64,000 nt of DNA from Faecalicatena contorta (GCF_021531895.1 NZ_JAFBIX010000001.1:62001-126000), one strand, 5' to 3'. Counted from the first letter of the stretch, positions 36,140-45,104 are shown. The notes: generated by a model not told the origin, from the letters alone. Numbers and translations are program-made.

Positions 36140-37042
36140 CTATTTGTCTCTGTGAATCAGTTGAATCAACAACTGTTCCAGATATTTATTTTCTCCTGAT
36201 AACTGATGCAAAAGTCCAATTGCTTTTTCCGAAAGTTCCTCTACGACCTTTCCCGCCTCAGTTGTTCCCATTAATGTGACATACGTCGTCTTTTCATTCT
36301 TTTCGTCACTGTGAATTGGCTTTCCAAGCACTTCTTCTGTACTAGTCACGTCCAGGATATCATCTTGAATCTGAAAAGCAATTCCTACATAATGAGCAAT
36401 TTTTTCCACTTTTTTTACTTCTTCCTCAGTAGCACCAGCCAAGATTGCACCAATCATCATTGATGCCTCTATCAACGCTGCCGTCTTCAATTCATAGATT
36501 GTGTCCAACACCTCTTTGGTCACGGCATGTCCTGTCTCTTTTACGTCAATCACCTGACCGCCGATCATACCATATATTCCGGCCTTTTCTCCCAAAACCG
36601 TCAATGCTCTTCCAATCAAAAGTCCATCTTCTGGATCTGACACAAAAGCTTTAAAAGCAGTCTCAAATGCATAATTAAGCAAGGCATCCCCCGCCAGAAT
36701 TCCCATATCTTCTCCATAGACCACATGCGTTGTTTTTCTTCCACGTCTATACTCATCATTATCCATCGCCGGTAGATCATCATGCACAAGAGAGTAAGTA
36801 TGTATCATCTCAATTGCTGCCATAAATGGCTGAATCGCTTTGGAAGTTCCCTGAAACAAAGAGTATGTCTCTTGCATCAGCATTGGCCGCAGACGCTTTC
36901 CACCAGCCAGAAGACTATAACTCATCGCTTCCATTATGACGCTTTGATATCCCTTCTGTTTCGGAAGATATTCCTGTAAGATACCCTCGATATTCTGAAC
37001 TTTCTGCTTCATTTGTATCTGAAAATCATCTTTAGAACTCAT
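36140..37042 (-). CDS. ispA: (2E,6E)-farnesyl diphosphate synthase (polyprenyl synthetase)
   Basis: A 300-residue trans-prenyltransferase that makes C15 (perhaps C10) diphosphate. The first aspartate-rich motif is in LVHDDLPAMDNDEYRRGR near residue 82, the second in QIQDDILDVTS near 220; GGKRLRP binds IPP near 47. Small residues upstream of the first Asp motif fit a short-chain product. The ATG at 37042 follows GGGAG by 6 nt and overlaps the xseB stop by about 11 nt. Confidence 0.94.
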   Translation of the reverse strand: MSSKDDFQIQMKQKVQNIEGILQEYLPKQKGYQSVIMEAMSYSLLAGGKRLRPMLMQETYSLFQGTSKAIQPFMAAIEMIHTYSLVHDDLPAMDNDEYRRGRKTTHVVYGEDMGILAGDALLNYAFETAFKAFVSDPEDGLLIGRALTVLGEKAGIYGMIGGQVIDVKETGHAVTKEVLDTIYELKTAALIEASMMIGAILAGATEEEVKKVEKIAHYVGIAFQIQDDILDVTSTEEVLGKPIHSDEKNEKTTYVTLMGTTEAGKVVEELSEKAIGLLHQLSGENKYLEQLLIQLIHRDK

Positions 37043-37256
37043 GAGTCTCTCCCTCTTCATCTAATATCAGCATTTTTTTCTCTACTTTGTCTATTTTATC
37101 ATTACACTGTTTTAACAGATCCATACCTTTATGGTATAACTGAAAAGAATCTTCCAGAGAAATTTCTTCTTTTTCCATCTTCTGGATCGTATCTTCCAGT
37201 TGACCAAAAAGTTCTTCCAGATTCTGTCCCTCTTGTAATTCTGCCTGATTAGCCAT
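37032..37256 (-). CDS. xseB: exodeoxyribonuclease VII small subunit
   Basis: A 74-residue acidic helical protein with the XseB pattern FGQLEDTIQKMEKEEISLEDS and KGMDLLKQCNDKI. Several copies bind the XseA large subunit and support degradation of single-stranded DNA. It overlaps the end of xseA by 8 nt and the start of ispA, so all three are translationally coupled. Confidence 0.95.
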   Translation of the reverse strand: MANQAELQEGQNLEELFGQLEDTIQKMEKEEISLEDSFQLYHKGMDLLKQCNDKIDKVEKKMLILDEEGETHEF

Positions 37257-38460
37257 GCTGCTCCTCCTTCACCTCTTCCACAACAGCGTGTATTACTCCA
37301 TCTGTCACATACACGGACAATAGATCCTGCGGACGCACTTGCTCAATACTTTTAACAACAGTTCCTGATTCACTTTCTACATACGAAAAACCATGATTCA
37401 GCTTTTGAATCGGCGATAATCCTTTCATAATCTCCATGTAAATAGCCATCCTGTGTCTGGCATCTCTGACCTTCCCATCCATCAACGCCCGAAGTCGATC
37501 TTCTAATTCCACGATTCTTTGCTGATGTTCTTGTAATTTGTAACGTGGATGTAGATATTTTAACCTTGTCTGTAGTTCTTTCAGACGAAGGCGTTCCATC
37601 TGTATCCTCTGAGCCAGAAGTCGATTCATTTTGAATTGATATTCCTGCAATCGCTGCTCGGTCTGCCGAACATCACTGACCGCCAATTCTGCAGCTGCTG
37701 ACGGAGTCGGTGCCCGAAGATCAGCCACATAATCTGCAATTGTAGTATCCGTCTCGTGACCAACCGCAGAGATTATCGGAATACTACAGTTAAAGATTGC
37801 TCTGGCAACTTCTTCTTCATTAAATGCCCACAAATCTTCTATCGAACCACCGCCACGGCCCACAATCATTACGTCAACATCTGCTTTTTCCAGCATCTGG
37901 ATTCCTCGTACAATGCTTTCCTTTGCTCCCTCGCCCTGTACCTGGGCAGGATATAGTATCAGCTGGACATAAGGATTCCTGCGCGCAGTAATATTCATAA
38001 TATCCCGGATTGCGGCTCCTGTGGAAGCCGTTACTACACCAATCCGTCTGGCATAGGCCGGGATCGGCTTTTTATACTCAGGCGCAAACATACCCATCTC
38101 TTCCAGTTCTTTCTTCAACATCTGAAAACGTTCATAGAGAAGCCCATCTCCATCGAGATGAATTTCTCTGGCATAGAGCTGATAGGAACCACTTCGCTCA
38201 TAGACATTTACCGATCCCAGAACCACTACCTGCTGACCTTCGCTCATACGAAAAGAGAGTCCGCCTCGCTGCCCTGCAAACATAACACAGGCAATCGTTC
38301 CAGACTCATCTTTTAATGAAAAATATATATGTCCTGATGTGTGATACTTACAGTTCGAGACTTCACCCTTCACATAGATACGGTTCAGCATATAATCCTG
38401 GGTAAACATATTTTTAATATATGCATTTACCTGTTTTATAGTATATACATTTCGAGCCAT
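37249..38460 (-). CDS. xseA: exodeoxyribonuclease VII large subunit
   Basis: A 403-residue subunit with an N-terminal OB-fold (about 20-110, with GEVSNCKYHTSGHIYFSLKD), a catalytic central domain containing GVVTASTGAAIRDI near 137, VGRGGGSIEDLWAFNEE near 200 and GHETDTTIADYVADLRAPTPSAAAE near 232, then coiled coils that bind XseB. Length is standard. AGAGGT precedes the ATG, 16 nt after the nusB stop. Confidence 0.97.
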   Translation of the reverse strand: MARNVYTIKQVNAYIKNMFTQDYMLNRIYVKGEVSNCKYHTSGHIYFSLKDESGTIACVMFAGQRGGLSFRMSEGQQVVVLGSVNVYERSGSYQLYAREIHLDGDGLLYERFQMLKKELEEMGMFAPEYKKPIPAYARRIGVVTASTGAAIRDIMNITARRNPYVQLILYPAQVQGEGAKESIVRGIQMLEKADVDVMIVGRGGGSIEDLWAFNEEEVARAIFNCSIPIISAVGHETDTTIADYVADLRAPTPSAAAELAVSDVRQTEQRLQEYQFKMNRLLAQRIQMERLRLKELQTRLKYLHPRYKLQEHQQRIVELEDRLRALMDGKVRDARHRMAIYMEIMKGLSPIQKLNHGFSYVESESGTVVKSIEQVRPQDLLSVYVTDGVIHAVVEEVKEEQHG

Positions 38461-38476
38461 TATCTACCTCTGCTTA

Positions 38477-38875
38477 TTATTCTGCAAGTTTTCCAAGCAC
38501 AGCATTTATGAAAGCAGGGCCTTCATCACTGCTATACTTTTTCGCTAATTCTACTGCCTCATCAATTGCTACGCCTGTCGGTACATCTTCATCCCACTTC
38601 ATTTCATATACAGCAAGTCTGAGAATCGTCAGATCCACCTTGTTCATTCGACTGGTCTTCCATCCGGTAGTATGCTCATTAATCAACGAATCAATTTCCG
38701 CAATCTTCTCCGCAATTTTAGATGATTTGGTTCGAATATAATCCAGATCTTTTTCCCTGGCATCCTCTAATTGTTCAAAATAAAGCTGTAATTGTTCTGG
38801 CATTTCCTGCTCTGCATTAAACTCTACTCCAAACAATACCTTAAAGATATGTTCTCTTAACTCTGTTCTCTTCAC
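38477..38875 (-). CDS. nusB: transcription antitermination factor NusB
   Basis: A 132-residue all-helical RNA-binding protein that, with NusE (S10), promotes antitermination on rRNA operons. Visible family features are KRTELREHIFKVLFGVEF at the N-terminus, the WKTSRMNKVDLTILRLAVYEM core near 72-92 and AVELAKKYSSDEGPAFINAVLGK at the end. It uses a GTG start with GGAGG 8 nt upstream and abuts the asp23 stop. Confidence 0.95.
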   Translation of the reverse strand: MKRTELREHIFKVLFGVEFNAEQEMPEQLQLYFEQLEDAREKDLDYIRTKSSKIAEKIAEIDSLINEHTTGWKTSRMNKVDLTILRLAVYEMKWDEDVPTGVAIDEAVELAKKYSSDEGPAFINAVLGKLAE

Positions 38876-39259
38876 TTATACTTCCTCCGGCACATCTACC
38901 CCGGCCACACGGATATTCACGTCAGCAACTTCAAGACCTGTCATATTTTCAATTGCCGCTTTTACCTTCTCCTGCACCTTAGCTGTAGTCTCTTTGATAC
39001 TATACCCATACTTCAGGTTCAGCGCCAGTGAAACGGTAACAATTCCTTCCAGTACATCAACTTTTACTCCTTTAGACAGAGACTTCATTCCCAACTTGCT
39101 AATCAACTCTCTGGTCGCATTCCCGGCCATTGATGACACACCGTCCACTTCCATCGCTGCAAGACCGGCAATGATAGATACAACATCATCTGCGATCTTA
39201 ACCTCTCCAAGATTCTCGTCAGCTTTTATTGTATACGTACTTTTCTCTTCTTTACTCAT
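38876..39259 (-). CDS. Asp23/Gls24 family envelope stress protein
   Basis: A 127-residue Asp23-domain protein. Core motifs are GEVKIADDVVSIIAGLAAMEVDGVSSMAGN and GVKVDVLEGIVTVSLALNLKYG (each split by variable loops), with a short charged N-terminus (MSKEEKS). In staphylococci Asp23 lies at the membrane; in Clostridia a copy regularly precedes nusB. The ATG at 39259 has AGGAGG 10 nt upstream, so I reject an earlier in-frame start. It is the first gene of the long operon that ends with recN. Confidence 0.9.
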   Translation of the reverse strand: MSKEEKSTYTIKADENLGEVKIADDVVSIIAGLAAMEVDGVSSMAGNATRELISKLGMKSLSKGVKVDVLEGIVTVSLALNLKYGYSIKETTAKVQEKVKAAIENMTGLEVADVNIRVAGVDVPEEV

Positions 39260-39295
39260 TCTAGAAACCTCCTGTCTCATCTTACAATTCATTTT

Positions 39296-39324
39296 ATTAT
39301 ATCAAATTTATACACATTTGCAAA
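39296..39324 (-). promoter_or_regulatory. promoter of the asp23-nusB-...-recN operon
   Basis: The minus strand reads TTTGCA, 17 nt ending in TGA, TATAAT, that is an extended -10 with a 4-of-6 -35. The -35 lies in the flank of the adjacent REP-like palindrome. This one promoter may serve ten genes. Confidence 0.75.
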
Positions 39325-39382
39325 GTGGGGACGGGGGTTTTTTCATTTTCCCCCGTCCCAAATTAAATTTACCGTGTCCCTA
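39319..39382. repeat. REP-like palindromic element between prfC and asp23
   Basis: Core: GGGACGGGGG (39328-39337), a 12-nt T-rich loop, CCCCCGTCCC (39350-39359), a perfect 10-bp GC stem in AT-rich surroundings. The left flank TTGCAAAGTGGGGACG nearly repeats the flank of the palindrome at 46158. The right end holds ACCGTGTCCC, which runs into the prfC stop codon (39380-39382). There is no T-run after the stem on the gene strand, so it is not an ordinary terminator. It fills most of the 120-bp intergenic region. Confidence 0.7.
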
Positions 39383-40981
39383 TCTGCCAAATTCGGATAA
39401 TTCTAGTCCGTTGTTTCTTTCCAATGTCATACGGATGCTCCAGTCATTGACGAACAGGAGTAACGGACGTCCTTTCAGATCTTTTACTTTCTTCATATCT
39501 GAAGTTCCAGTGAGTTTATCGAGATCAATATCTGTATTTTCTATCCAGCGAATGTGTTCATATGGCAGAGTATCCAGACGGATCTCTACGTTATATTCAT
39601 TCTCAAGTCTGTATTTCAGTACATCAAACTGGAGAACACCAACTACTCCAACGATAATTTCTTCCATTCCTGTATTATATTCCTGGAATATCTGGATTGC
39701 ACCTTCCTGAGCGATCTGGTTGATACCTTTGATGAACTGCTTTCTCTTCATGGTATCTACCTGACGCACTCTTGCAAAATGTTCTGGCGCAAAGGTCGGG
39801 ATTCCTTCATATGCAAATTTATCACCGGATGTCGTCAGAGTATCTCCAATGGAAAAGATTCCCGGATCAAATACACCGATGATGTCTCCACCATATGCTT
39901 TTTCAATCATCTTCCTTTCACTTGCCATCATCTGCTGTGGCTGAGAAAGCCGTACTTTTTTGCCGCCTTGTATATGAAATACATCCATTCCTGCTTCGAA
40001 TTCACCGGAACAGATTCTCATAAATGCAATTCTGTCTCTGTGTGCCTTATTCATATTCGCCTGAATCTTGAATACAAATGCAGAGAATTCTGATTCTTCC
40101 ATCGGATCTATCGCCCCCTGATCAGACATTCTTGGAAGCGGTGAAGTCGTCATTTTTAAGAAATGTTGTAAAAATGTCTCTACTCCGAAATTTGTAAGTG
40201 CTGATCCAAAGAATACAGGTGACAATTCGCCTTTACTGACTAATTCCTGATCAAATTCTGCACCGGCACCATCCTGAAGTTCAATCTCTTCTTCAAGCTT
40301 CTCCCTTTGTTCTTCTGTCACCCAATCTGTAATCTCAGGGGCATCGATTGCGATCTTCTTTACTTCACCCTGTGTTGTTCCCTTATGGGTATCGGAAAAA
40401 AGTTCTACTTTCTTCGTTGCTCTGTCATAAACCCCTTTAAATTCCTTACCTGAACCAATCGGCCAGTTTACCGGGCAGGTTGCAATTCCAAGCTCGCTTT
40501 CAATATCATCCAAAAGCTCGAATGTGTCCAACGCCTCACGATCCATCTTATTAATAAATGTAAAAATTGGAATGTGACGCATAGTACATACCTTGAACAG
40601 CTTTCTGGTCTGTGCCTCGACACCTTTCGATGCATCAATGACCATCACCGCAGAATCAGCCGCCATCAGGGTACGGTAAGTATCTTCCGAGAAATCCTGA
40701 TGTCCAGGCGTATCCAGAATATTAATACAATAGCCGCCATAATTAAACTGCAATACGGAAGACGTAACAGAGATACCTCTTTCCTTCTCAATTTCCATCC
40801 AGTCAGACACGGCATGCTTTGCAGTGGCTTTTCCCTTGACACTTCCGGCCTGATTGATGGCTCCTCCATACAACAGGAACTTTTCTGTCAATGTTGTTTT
40901 ACCGGCATCCGGGTGGGAAATAATTGCAAATGTTCTTCTTTTTTTAATCTGCTCCTTTACTTCATTCGTAATCTGTGACAT
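39380..40981 (-). CDS. prfC: peptide chain release factor 3
   Basis: RF3 is a translational GTPase that recycles RF1/RF2. The 533-residue protein (start MSQITNEVKEQIKKRRTFA, with AGGAGTG upstream) has G1 SHPDAGKTTLTEK near residue 20, G3 DTPGHQDFSED near 90, G4 NKMDREALD near 145, then EF-Tu-like domain II and a C-terminal domain. It ends SEFGR; the stop codon forms part of a repeat element, so the last residues may have been altered by insertion. It has its own promoter. Confidence 0.96.
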   Translation of the reverse strand: MSQITNEVKEQIKKRRTFAIISHPDAGKTTLTEKFLLYGGAINQAGSVKGKATAKHAVSDWMEIEKERGISVTSSVLQFNYGGYCINILDTPGHQDFSEDTYRTLMAADSAVMVIDASKGVEAQTRKLFKVCTMRHIPIFTFINKMDREALDTFELLDDIESELGIATCPVNWPIGSGKEFKGVYDRATKKVELFSDTHKGTTQGEVKKIAIDAPEITDWVTEEQREKLEEEIELQDGAGAEFDQELVSKGELSPVFFGSALTNFGVETFLQHFLKMTTSPLPRMSDQGAIDPMEESEFSAFVFKIQANMNKAHRDRIAFMRICSGEFEAGMDVFHIQGGKKVRLSQPQQMMASERKMIEKAYGGDIIGVFDPGIFSIGDTLTTSGDKFAYEGIPTFAPEHFARVRQVDTMKRKQFIKGINQIAQEGAIQIFQEYNTGMEEIIVGVVGVLQFDVLKYRLENEYNVEIRLDTLPYEHIRWIENTDIDLDKLTGTSDMKKVKDLKGRPLLLFVNDWSIRMTLERNNGLELSEFGR

Positions 40982-41032
40982 ATATATAAACACTCCTATA
41001 AATAATATAACCGTTTTTACACGCTATTAGTC

Positions 41033-41061
41033 AGTATAACACACCTGTTTTCATTCCTCAA
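41033..41061 (-). promoter_or_regulatory. sigma-A promoter of prfC
   Basis: The minus strand reads TTGAGG, 17 nt, TATACT, about 52 bp before the prfC ATG and after the spoIIIA terminator. Confidence 0.7.
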
Positions 41062-41135
41062 TTACGAATTTTCGGAATCTATCAAAGAATCCCGAATCCA
41101 CCATTGTCAGCTTCCTTCGGATGCATAAAATAAAA

Positions 41136-41160
41136 AAGGAAACCCGAAATGGATTTCCTT
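41136..41160 (-). terminator. intrinsic terminator of the spoIIIA operon
   Basis: A 10-bp stem (AAGGAAATCC with GGGTTTCCTT on the minus strand, one U-G) with a 5-nt loop is followed by TTTTATTTT, 14 nt after the spoIIIAH stop. Confidence 0.85.
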
Positions 41161-41174
41161 AATCTATTCATGAT

Positions 41175-41810
41175 TTATTCCGATTTTCCTTCATTATATA
41201 CAGGCGTGATTACGATATTCTGCGCTGCCACTCCGGTCTTTCTGGTAACAATATCTTCAATCTGGGCCCGATTCGCATCACTCAATTCTGCGGCATTGAC
41301 AACTACATCCGCAGTATCGGCTGTTAAACTGACGACAACTTCATCAAACCCTTTGGATGCAAGCAATGTCTCTGCCGCTGCTTCTTTTTCTGCCAATTCA
41401 GTCATTGCTACCATCTGATTGACTGCTTCCTGTTTCTGTTCATCACTTAGATTCTCATTATCTATGATTTCCATCAAAGATTCTTTGTTCTTTGCACGCA
41501 CCTGCTCTCTGGTTACCTTCGCTTCTGCCACAACACCTCTTGCCTCTCCGCTTGTAAGTACTGCTTCCCCTGGAGTTCCGTCTACGCTGTCACCTGCATC
41601 ACTGTCCTGACTTTCGATATCACCCGCTGAACTTTCCAGATCTTCCTCCGAAATATCCAAAAGTTCCTGATTCGCCAATTCTGCATTTGTCTGTTCTGCA
41701 TCATTTTTCTCACCAAATATTTTGCCGGAATAATTCAAGTATCCGGCCGCTGCGATCATAACAGCCAATGCTGCAATAATAATCTGGTTCTTCTTCAAAA
41801 TTCGTTTCAC
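41175..41810 (-). CDS. spoIIIAH: stage III sporulation protein AH
   Basis: SpoIIIAH in the mother-cell membrane binds forespore SpoIIQ, forming the channel or feeding tube that supports late forespore gene expression. The 211-residue protein has one N-terminal transmembrane helix (residues 9-25), a long acidic linker (35-85) and the C-terminal ring-building domain (about 95-205, EscJ/PrgK-like). It starts with GTG, with AGGAGG 7 nt before it. Last gene of the operon, before the terminator. Confidence 0.92.
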   Translation of the reverse strand: MKRILKKNQIIIAALAVMIAAAGYLNYSGKIFGEKNDAEQTNAELANQELLDISEEDLESSAGDIESQDSDAGDSVDGTPGEAVLTSGEARGVVAEAKVTREQVRAKNKESLMEIIDNENLSDEQKQEAVNQMVAMTELAEKEAAAETLLASKGFDEVVVSLTADTADVVVNAAELSDANRAQIEDIVTRKTGVAAQNIVITPVYNEGKSE

Positions 41811-41840
41811 TGTTCATCCTCCTACCATGCCACTTATTTT

Positions 41841-42440
41841 TTAACTTTTCTTCATTACCCTAATCTTATGCGTGTCTATTCCAAATAATGCTTGGACAGC
41901 TTCAGTAATATTCTGTTTCACGACTGCATTATCACCACCTTCCGCAAGAACAACTACTCCTTCTACCTGAGGGCTTAATTCTTTACTTATATAGGGTTCC
42001 TGACTCTGCGTATTGTCTCCGTTATATACAGTGGTTTCTCCATGCGTACTGTTCTGCGTTGTACGTGTCCCTCCCTGACTGTCTGTCTCCGTAACCGTCT
42101 CGCTGTCCGCCTCTATATCCTTTTCCACCACTTTCTCTGCAGAAGACTCCAAAGTAATCATAACCGTGACTTTGCCAGTTCCTTCCATCTGTGATAAGAC
42201 ATTTTCCAGCCGCCTTTCTAGTTTCGAAAGATACACATCCTGCTCGGTATCAATTCCGCTTCCTGCAGTTGAAACCGTTTCTTCTTCATAACTATCTGAT
42301 TGTTCTTTCTTTTGTTCTGTAGGAAGAGCAATGACAAGTAAAAGAACTCCCACCAAAAAAATAATCATTAACTGATCTTTCTTTATATTTTTTATTGAGA
42401 AATCCTTTGGAATCTTAAACCACTTCTTCTTATCTTCCAA
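41841..42440 (-). CDS. spoIIIAG: stage III sporulation protein AG
   Basis: SpoIIIAG forms a large ring in the feeding-tube complex. The 199-residue protein has a basic cytoplasmic N-terminus, a transmembrane helix at about residues 24-41, then an intermembrane domain with the typical LERRLENVLSQMEGTGKVTVMI (each part well conserved) and VEGVVVLAEGGDN. The start is TTG with GGAGATAAGAA in the end of spoIIIAF, giving an 11-nt overlap and translational coupling. Confidence 0.93.
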   Translation of the reverse strand: MEDKKKWFKIPKDFSIKNIKKDQLMIIFLVGVLLLVIALPTEQKKEQSDSYEEETVSTAGSGIDTEQDVYLSKLERRLENVLSQMEGTGKVTVMITLESSAEKVVEKDIEADSETVTETDSQGGTRTTQNSTHGETTVYNGDNTQSQEPYISKELSPQVEGVVVLAEGGDNAVVKQNITEAVQALFGIDTHKIRVMKKS

Positions 42441-42807
42441 TTCTTATCTCCTCCACATCAATTTCCATATTTTCTTCACTGCCTTCTTCATTTTCGTTAT
42501 CATCCTGATATTCCTTCTGAACTTCATTCAGATATTCTTCCGGATTAATTGTTTCCAGATAATCTGTGGAATTCTCTATTTTTTCAATCTTAGTCAAATA
42601 TTCATCATTCTCGTATAGATTTTCCCAACTGCTCTCCATTCCCAAGAGTTTCACTATCGGCGCAGCCAGCATAATAATCAGGACCAGCCCCGTAAAGAAG
42701 CGCAGATATCGTTGATATCCCTTATCAGGAATAATATGCATAACCGCTGTGATCATAACCATATAAAACGCAAGATTTTCCATCCATTGATACAGATATT
42801 CAAACAT
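42430..42807 (-). CDS. spoIIIAF: stage III sporulation protein AF
   Basis: A 125-residue protein with two transmembrane helices (about 10-30 and 36-56) and an acidic soluble tail, as in the SpoIIIAF family; it has the conserved 'DKGYQRYLRFFTGLVLIIM' connecting region. It belongs to the SpoIIIA secretion-like complex. AAGGTG precedes the ATG. Short gaps or overlaps link it to AE and AG. Confidence 0.9.
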   Translation of the reverse strand: MFEYLYQWMENLAFYMVMITAVMHIIPDKGYQRYLRFFTGLVLIIMLAAPIVKLLGMESSWENLYENDEYLTKIEKIENSTDYLETINPEEYLNEVQKEYQDDNENEEGSEENMEIDVEEIRIGR

Positions 42808-42816
42808 CTCATCACC

Positions 42817-43977
42817 TTAGATATTTCCCGTTGTTGCTGCCACTACAACGATTGTAAGAAGGAACAAAACTCCTGTCGTAAATAAGACTTTTAATAAGAG
42901 ATGGCATCCTTCACTGACTGTTTCTACACACCCCACCATTCGTTTATCAGAGATTGGCTGGATCAAGGCTGCCATTAATTTGTATAAAAATATAATACAT
43001 ATAATCTGAAGCATTGGCACAACACAAAGGGCAATACAGATTACTGCTCCAGTCATGCCAATACCATTTTTTACTAAAACCGCTGTCCCTAGCACAACTT
43101 CTGTGATTCCGCCGATTGCATCTCCAACTCCAGGAATTGCCTCTGCACTGCGTGTAACGACACTTCGTTTTACCGTATCAATAGCCGGATTAATCAACCC
43201 CTGAACTACATTTAACCCTATAATACACGCTAATAAAGTTTTTAAGATCCAAGATACGCCCAGTTCAATAAGCTCCGAAAACTTACTGAGATAATCTTCC
43301 TCAGACAGATAATTTAGTACTTTTACCATCATGTAGATATGTATCAATGGAAGTAAAAAATTAGCCACCAGAAGTTCTACCAGATAAATCAGAAATAAAA
43401 CCAGATTATAAAAAGCAACGGATGTAACACTACCTTTTGCAATTGCAACTGCCAAAAAATACAATGGACAAAACACTCCCATAAACGAAGTCAGATTTGT
43501 AATCCCACCGCTGACCCAGTCTACTACAGCTGCAAAAGAACTTAATGTCAATGCAATCACCAGAAGATATAAGACATAAAAACTGATTTCTGCAATTTGG
43601 CGGCTTTGAAAAACTCTGGAAAAATTCGTAAATACTGCTGCAATCACAGCGATCAGAAGAATATGAATCAGATTGTCTTTGCTGACTCGAAATGCATATC
43701 CGACCTGGTCTTCCAATAACCGATTCAGCAATTCTGCAGAGAAAGTCAGATCCCCAGAAAGAATCCCCAATAATGTTTCCTTAAAATCCATCTTTTCTTC
43801 TGGAAATAAATCTTTCAGAACATCGTTGATATCCTCAAAATCAAACTGGTCTATCATTTCTTCTTTCAGTCTGCTTTGTTCTTCCTCTGTTTCCGCTGCC
43901 GATACCTGACCTCCAATCCCAATCCACACAGCCATGATTTCAAATATCGTAAGCCATATAATCAGCCTTTTTCTCAT
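42817..43977 (-). CDS. spoIIIAE: stage III sporulation protein AE
   Basis: The largest membrane component of the SpoIIIA complex. The 386-residue protein has an N-terminal signal-type helix, a 60-residue acidic region, and at least six hydrophobic helices. Conserved stretches include GVFCPLYFLAVA, LGVSWILKTLLACIIGLNVVQGLI (in parts) and VGDAIGGITEVVLGTAVLVKNGIG. Its start overlaps the spoIIIAD stop by 4 nt. Confidence 0.94.
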   Translation of the reverse strand: MRKRLIIWLTIFEIMAVWIGIGGQVSAAETEEEQSRLKEEMIDQFDFEDINDVLKDLFPEEKMDFKETLLGILSGDLTFSAELLNRLLEDQVGYAFRVSKDNLIHILLIAVIAAVFTNFSRVFQSRQIAEISFYVLYLLVIALTLSSFAAVVDWVSGGITNLTSFMGVFCPLYFLAVAIAKGSVTSVAFYNLVLFLIYLVELLVANFLLPLIHIYMMVKVLNYLSEEDYLSKFSELIELGVSWILKTLLACIIGLNVVQGLINPAIDTVKRSVVTRSAEAIPGVGDAIGGITEVVLGTAVLVKNGIGMTGAVICIALCVVPMLQIICIIFLYKLMAALIQPISDKRMVGCVETVSEGCHLLLKVLFTTGVLFLLTIVVVAATTGNI

Positions 43978-44360
43978 GACAAAAACCCCTTGATCGTATC
44001 CAGAAGCGCCATAAGAATCGGCATGCTTAATAACATAACTGCCAGTTTGCCGAATATTTCAATCTGCGTGGCAATCGTCTGATATCCTGAATCTTTGCAG
44101 ATGCTGGAAGAGAATTCTGCCACATAAGTAATTCCTAGCATTTTCATTAATGTGCCTATATAAGACTGATCCATCTTAATATAATTTCCAATTGTTTTCA
44201 CGGCATCCACGATGATATCCAGTTGTCCAAGAATACAGGAAAAAATAATCAGACTCAACGCAGCGCTTATATAGATACCATATTCTGATTTTCCACTTTT
44301 GAATTGTACTGCCAGAAGTGTTCCCGCAACTCCCAGAATTCCAATCTGCAGCATATTCAT
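43974..44360 (-). CDS. spoIIIAD: stage III sporulation protein AD
   Basis: A 128-residue membrane protein with four hydrophobic helices and conserved YIGTLMKMLGITYVAEFSS (near residue 67) and GKLAVMLLSMPILMALL near the end. AAGG lies 7 nt before the ATG at 44360; a longer in-frame reading begins before the AC stop and has no site. Part of the SpoIIIA export-like apparatus. Confidence 0.93.
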   Translation of the reverse strand: MNMLQIGILGVAGTLLAVQFKSGKSEYGIYISAALSLIIFSCILGQLDIIVDAVKTIGNYIKMDQSYIGTLMKMLGITYVAEFSSSICKDSGYQTIATQIEIFGKLAVMLLSMPILMALLDTIKGFLS

Positions 44361-44376
44361 ATGTATCCCTTCTTTC

Positions 44377-44571
44377 CTATAACAAAAACAGCTGCCGGAT
44401 GGAAGAAAACAATTCATATATATATGGTACAATCCAAAACAGCACCAGTATCAGACCTGCCAGACTTGTCAGAAATGCCTGTTCTTCTCTCCCACTGTGT
44501 TTTAAGACCTGGCACAGTACTGATACCAATATTCCAACCGCCGCAATCTTAAAAATTAGATTTATACTCAT
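44377..44571 (-). CDS. spoIIIAC: stage III sporulation protein AC
   Basis: A 64-residue two-helix membrane protein, the expected size of SpoIIIAC, with conserved INLIFKIAAVGILVSVLCQVL and a loop HSGREEQAFLTSLAGLILVLF. AAAGGAGG precedes the ATG. It lies between AB and AD, as in all spoIIIA operons. Confidence 0.93.
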   Translation of the reverse strand: MSINLIFKIAAVGILVSVLCQVLKHSGREEQAFLTSLAGLILVLFWIVPYIYELFSSIRQLFLL

Positions 44572-44582
44572 TTATGCCTCCT

Positions 44583-45104
44583 TTATATCAGCAGGATCGT
44601 AACAAAGATTCCACTCATGACACCCAGACAACGATATAATCTGATTCTTGAATTCATCGTTTCATGTTGTTCTTCCATAGACAGATTCAATTCTTCCAGA
44701 TAAAGATCCAGCGTCCGGACCTGCATCTCAATATCTGCAATTCCAAATTGTCCGCCCAGTGCCGATAATCTATCCAGAACATCTTTCGGAAGTCCGGCAT
44801 CTGCAAGATATTTTCGTGTGTTTTCTTCCCATATGATTGAAAATACCCCTCCGGTTCTTCTTTCTGTCTGTTCCGCCAGCTGCTTCATCCAACTCTTGTA
44901 CGGCTCTTTGGATGATACTGCAATCTGCTGAAATGCTTCGCCCAGATATGCTCTAGAATAAAAGATCTCACTACGGAGCCGGTAGATCAACTTCTGAAGA
45001 TATCTCATCTGTTCATATTGATCCCGAATGTGCTCTGCAGCCACAATTCCTCCACAGGCAGATGTCATTATAACAATCAGACTTCCTATAACTTTCAACA
45101 TCAT
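44583..45104 (-). CDS. spoIIIAB: stage III sporulation protein AB
   Basis: A 173-residue protein with an N-terminal and a C-terminal hydrophobic helix around a helical central region (MRYLQKLIYRLRSEIFYSR, LGGQFGIADIEMQVRTLDLY). It resembles T2SF-type platform proteins. The start overlaps the spoIIIAA stop by 4 nt. Two Met codons open the gene; the first is used here. Confidence 0.92.
   Translation of the reverse strand: MMLKVIGSLIVIMTSACGGIVAAEHIRDQYEQMRYLQKLIYRLRSEIFYSRAYLGEAFQQIAVSSKEPYKSWMKQLAEQTERRTGGVFSIIWEENTRKYLADAGLPKDVLDRLSALGGQFGIADIEMQVRTLDLYLEELNLSMEEQHETMNSRIRLYRCLGVMSGIFVTILLI

Noticed and set aside
39328-39359. Palindrome read as intrinsic terminator of prfC
   Set aside because: On the prfC strand the stem is followed by CCACTTTGC, not a T-run; similarity to the 46158 element favours a repeat.
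38994-39710. Plus-strand open frame of 238 codons across asp23 and prfC
   Set aside because: It crosses two good minus-strand genes and a repeat element, with no start signal or recognisable domain.
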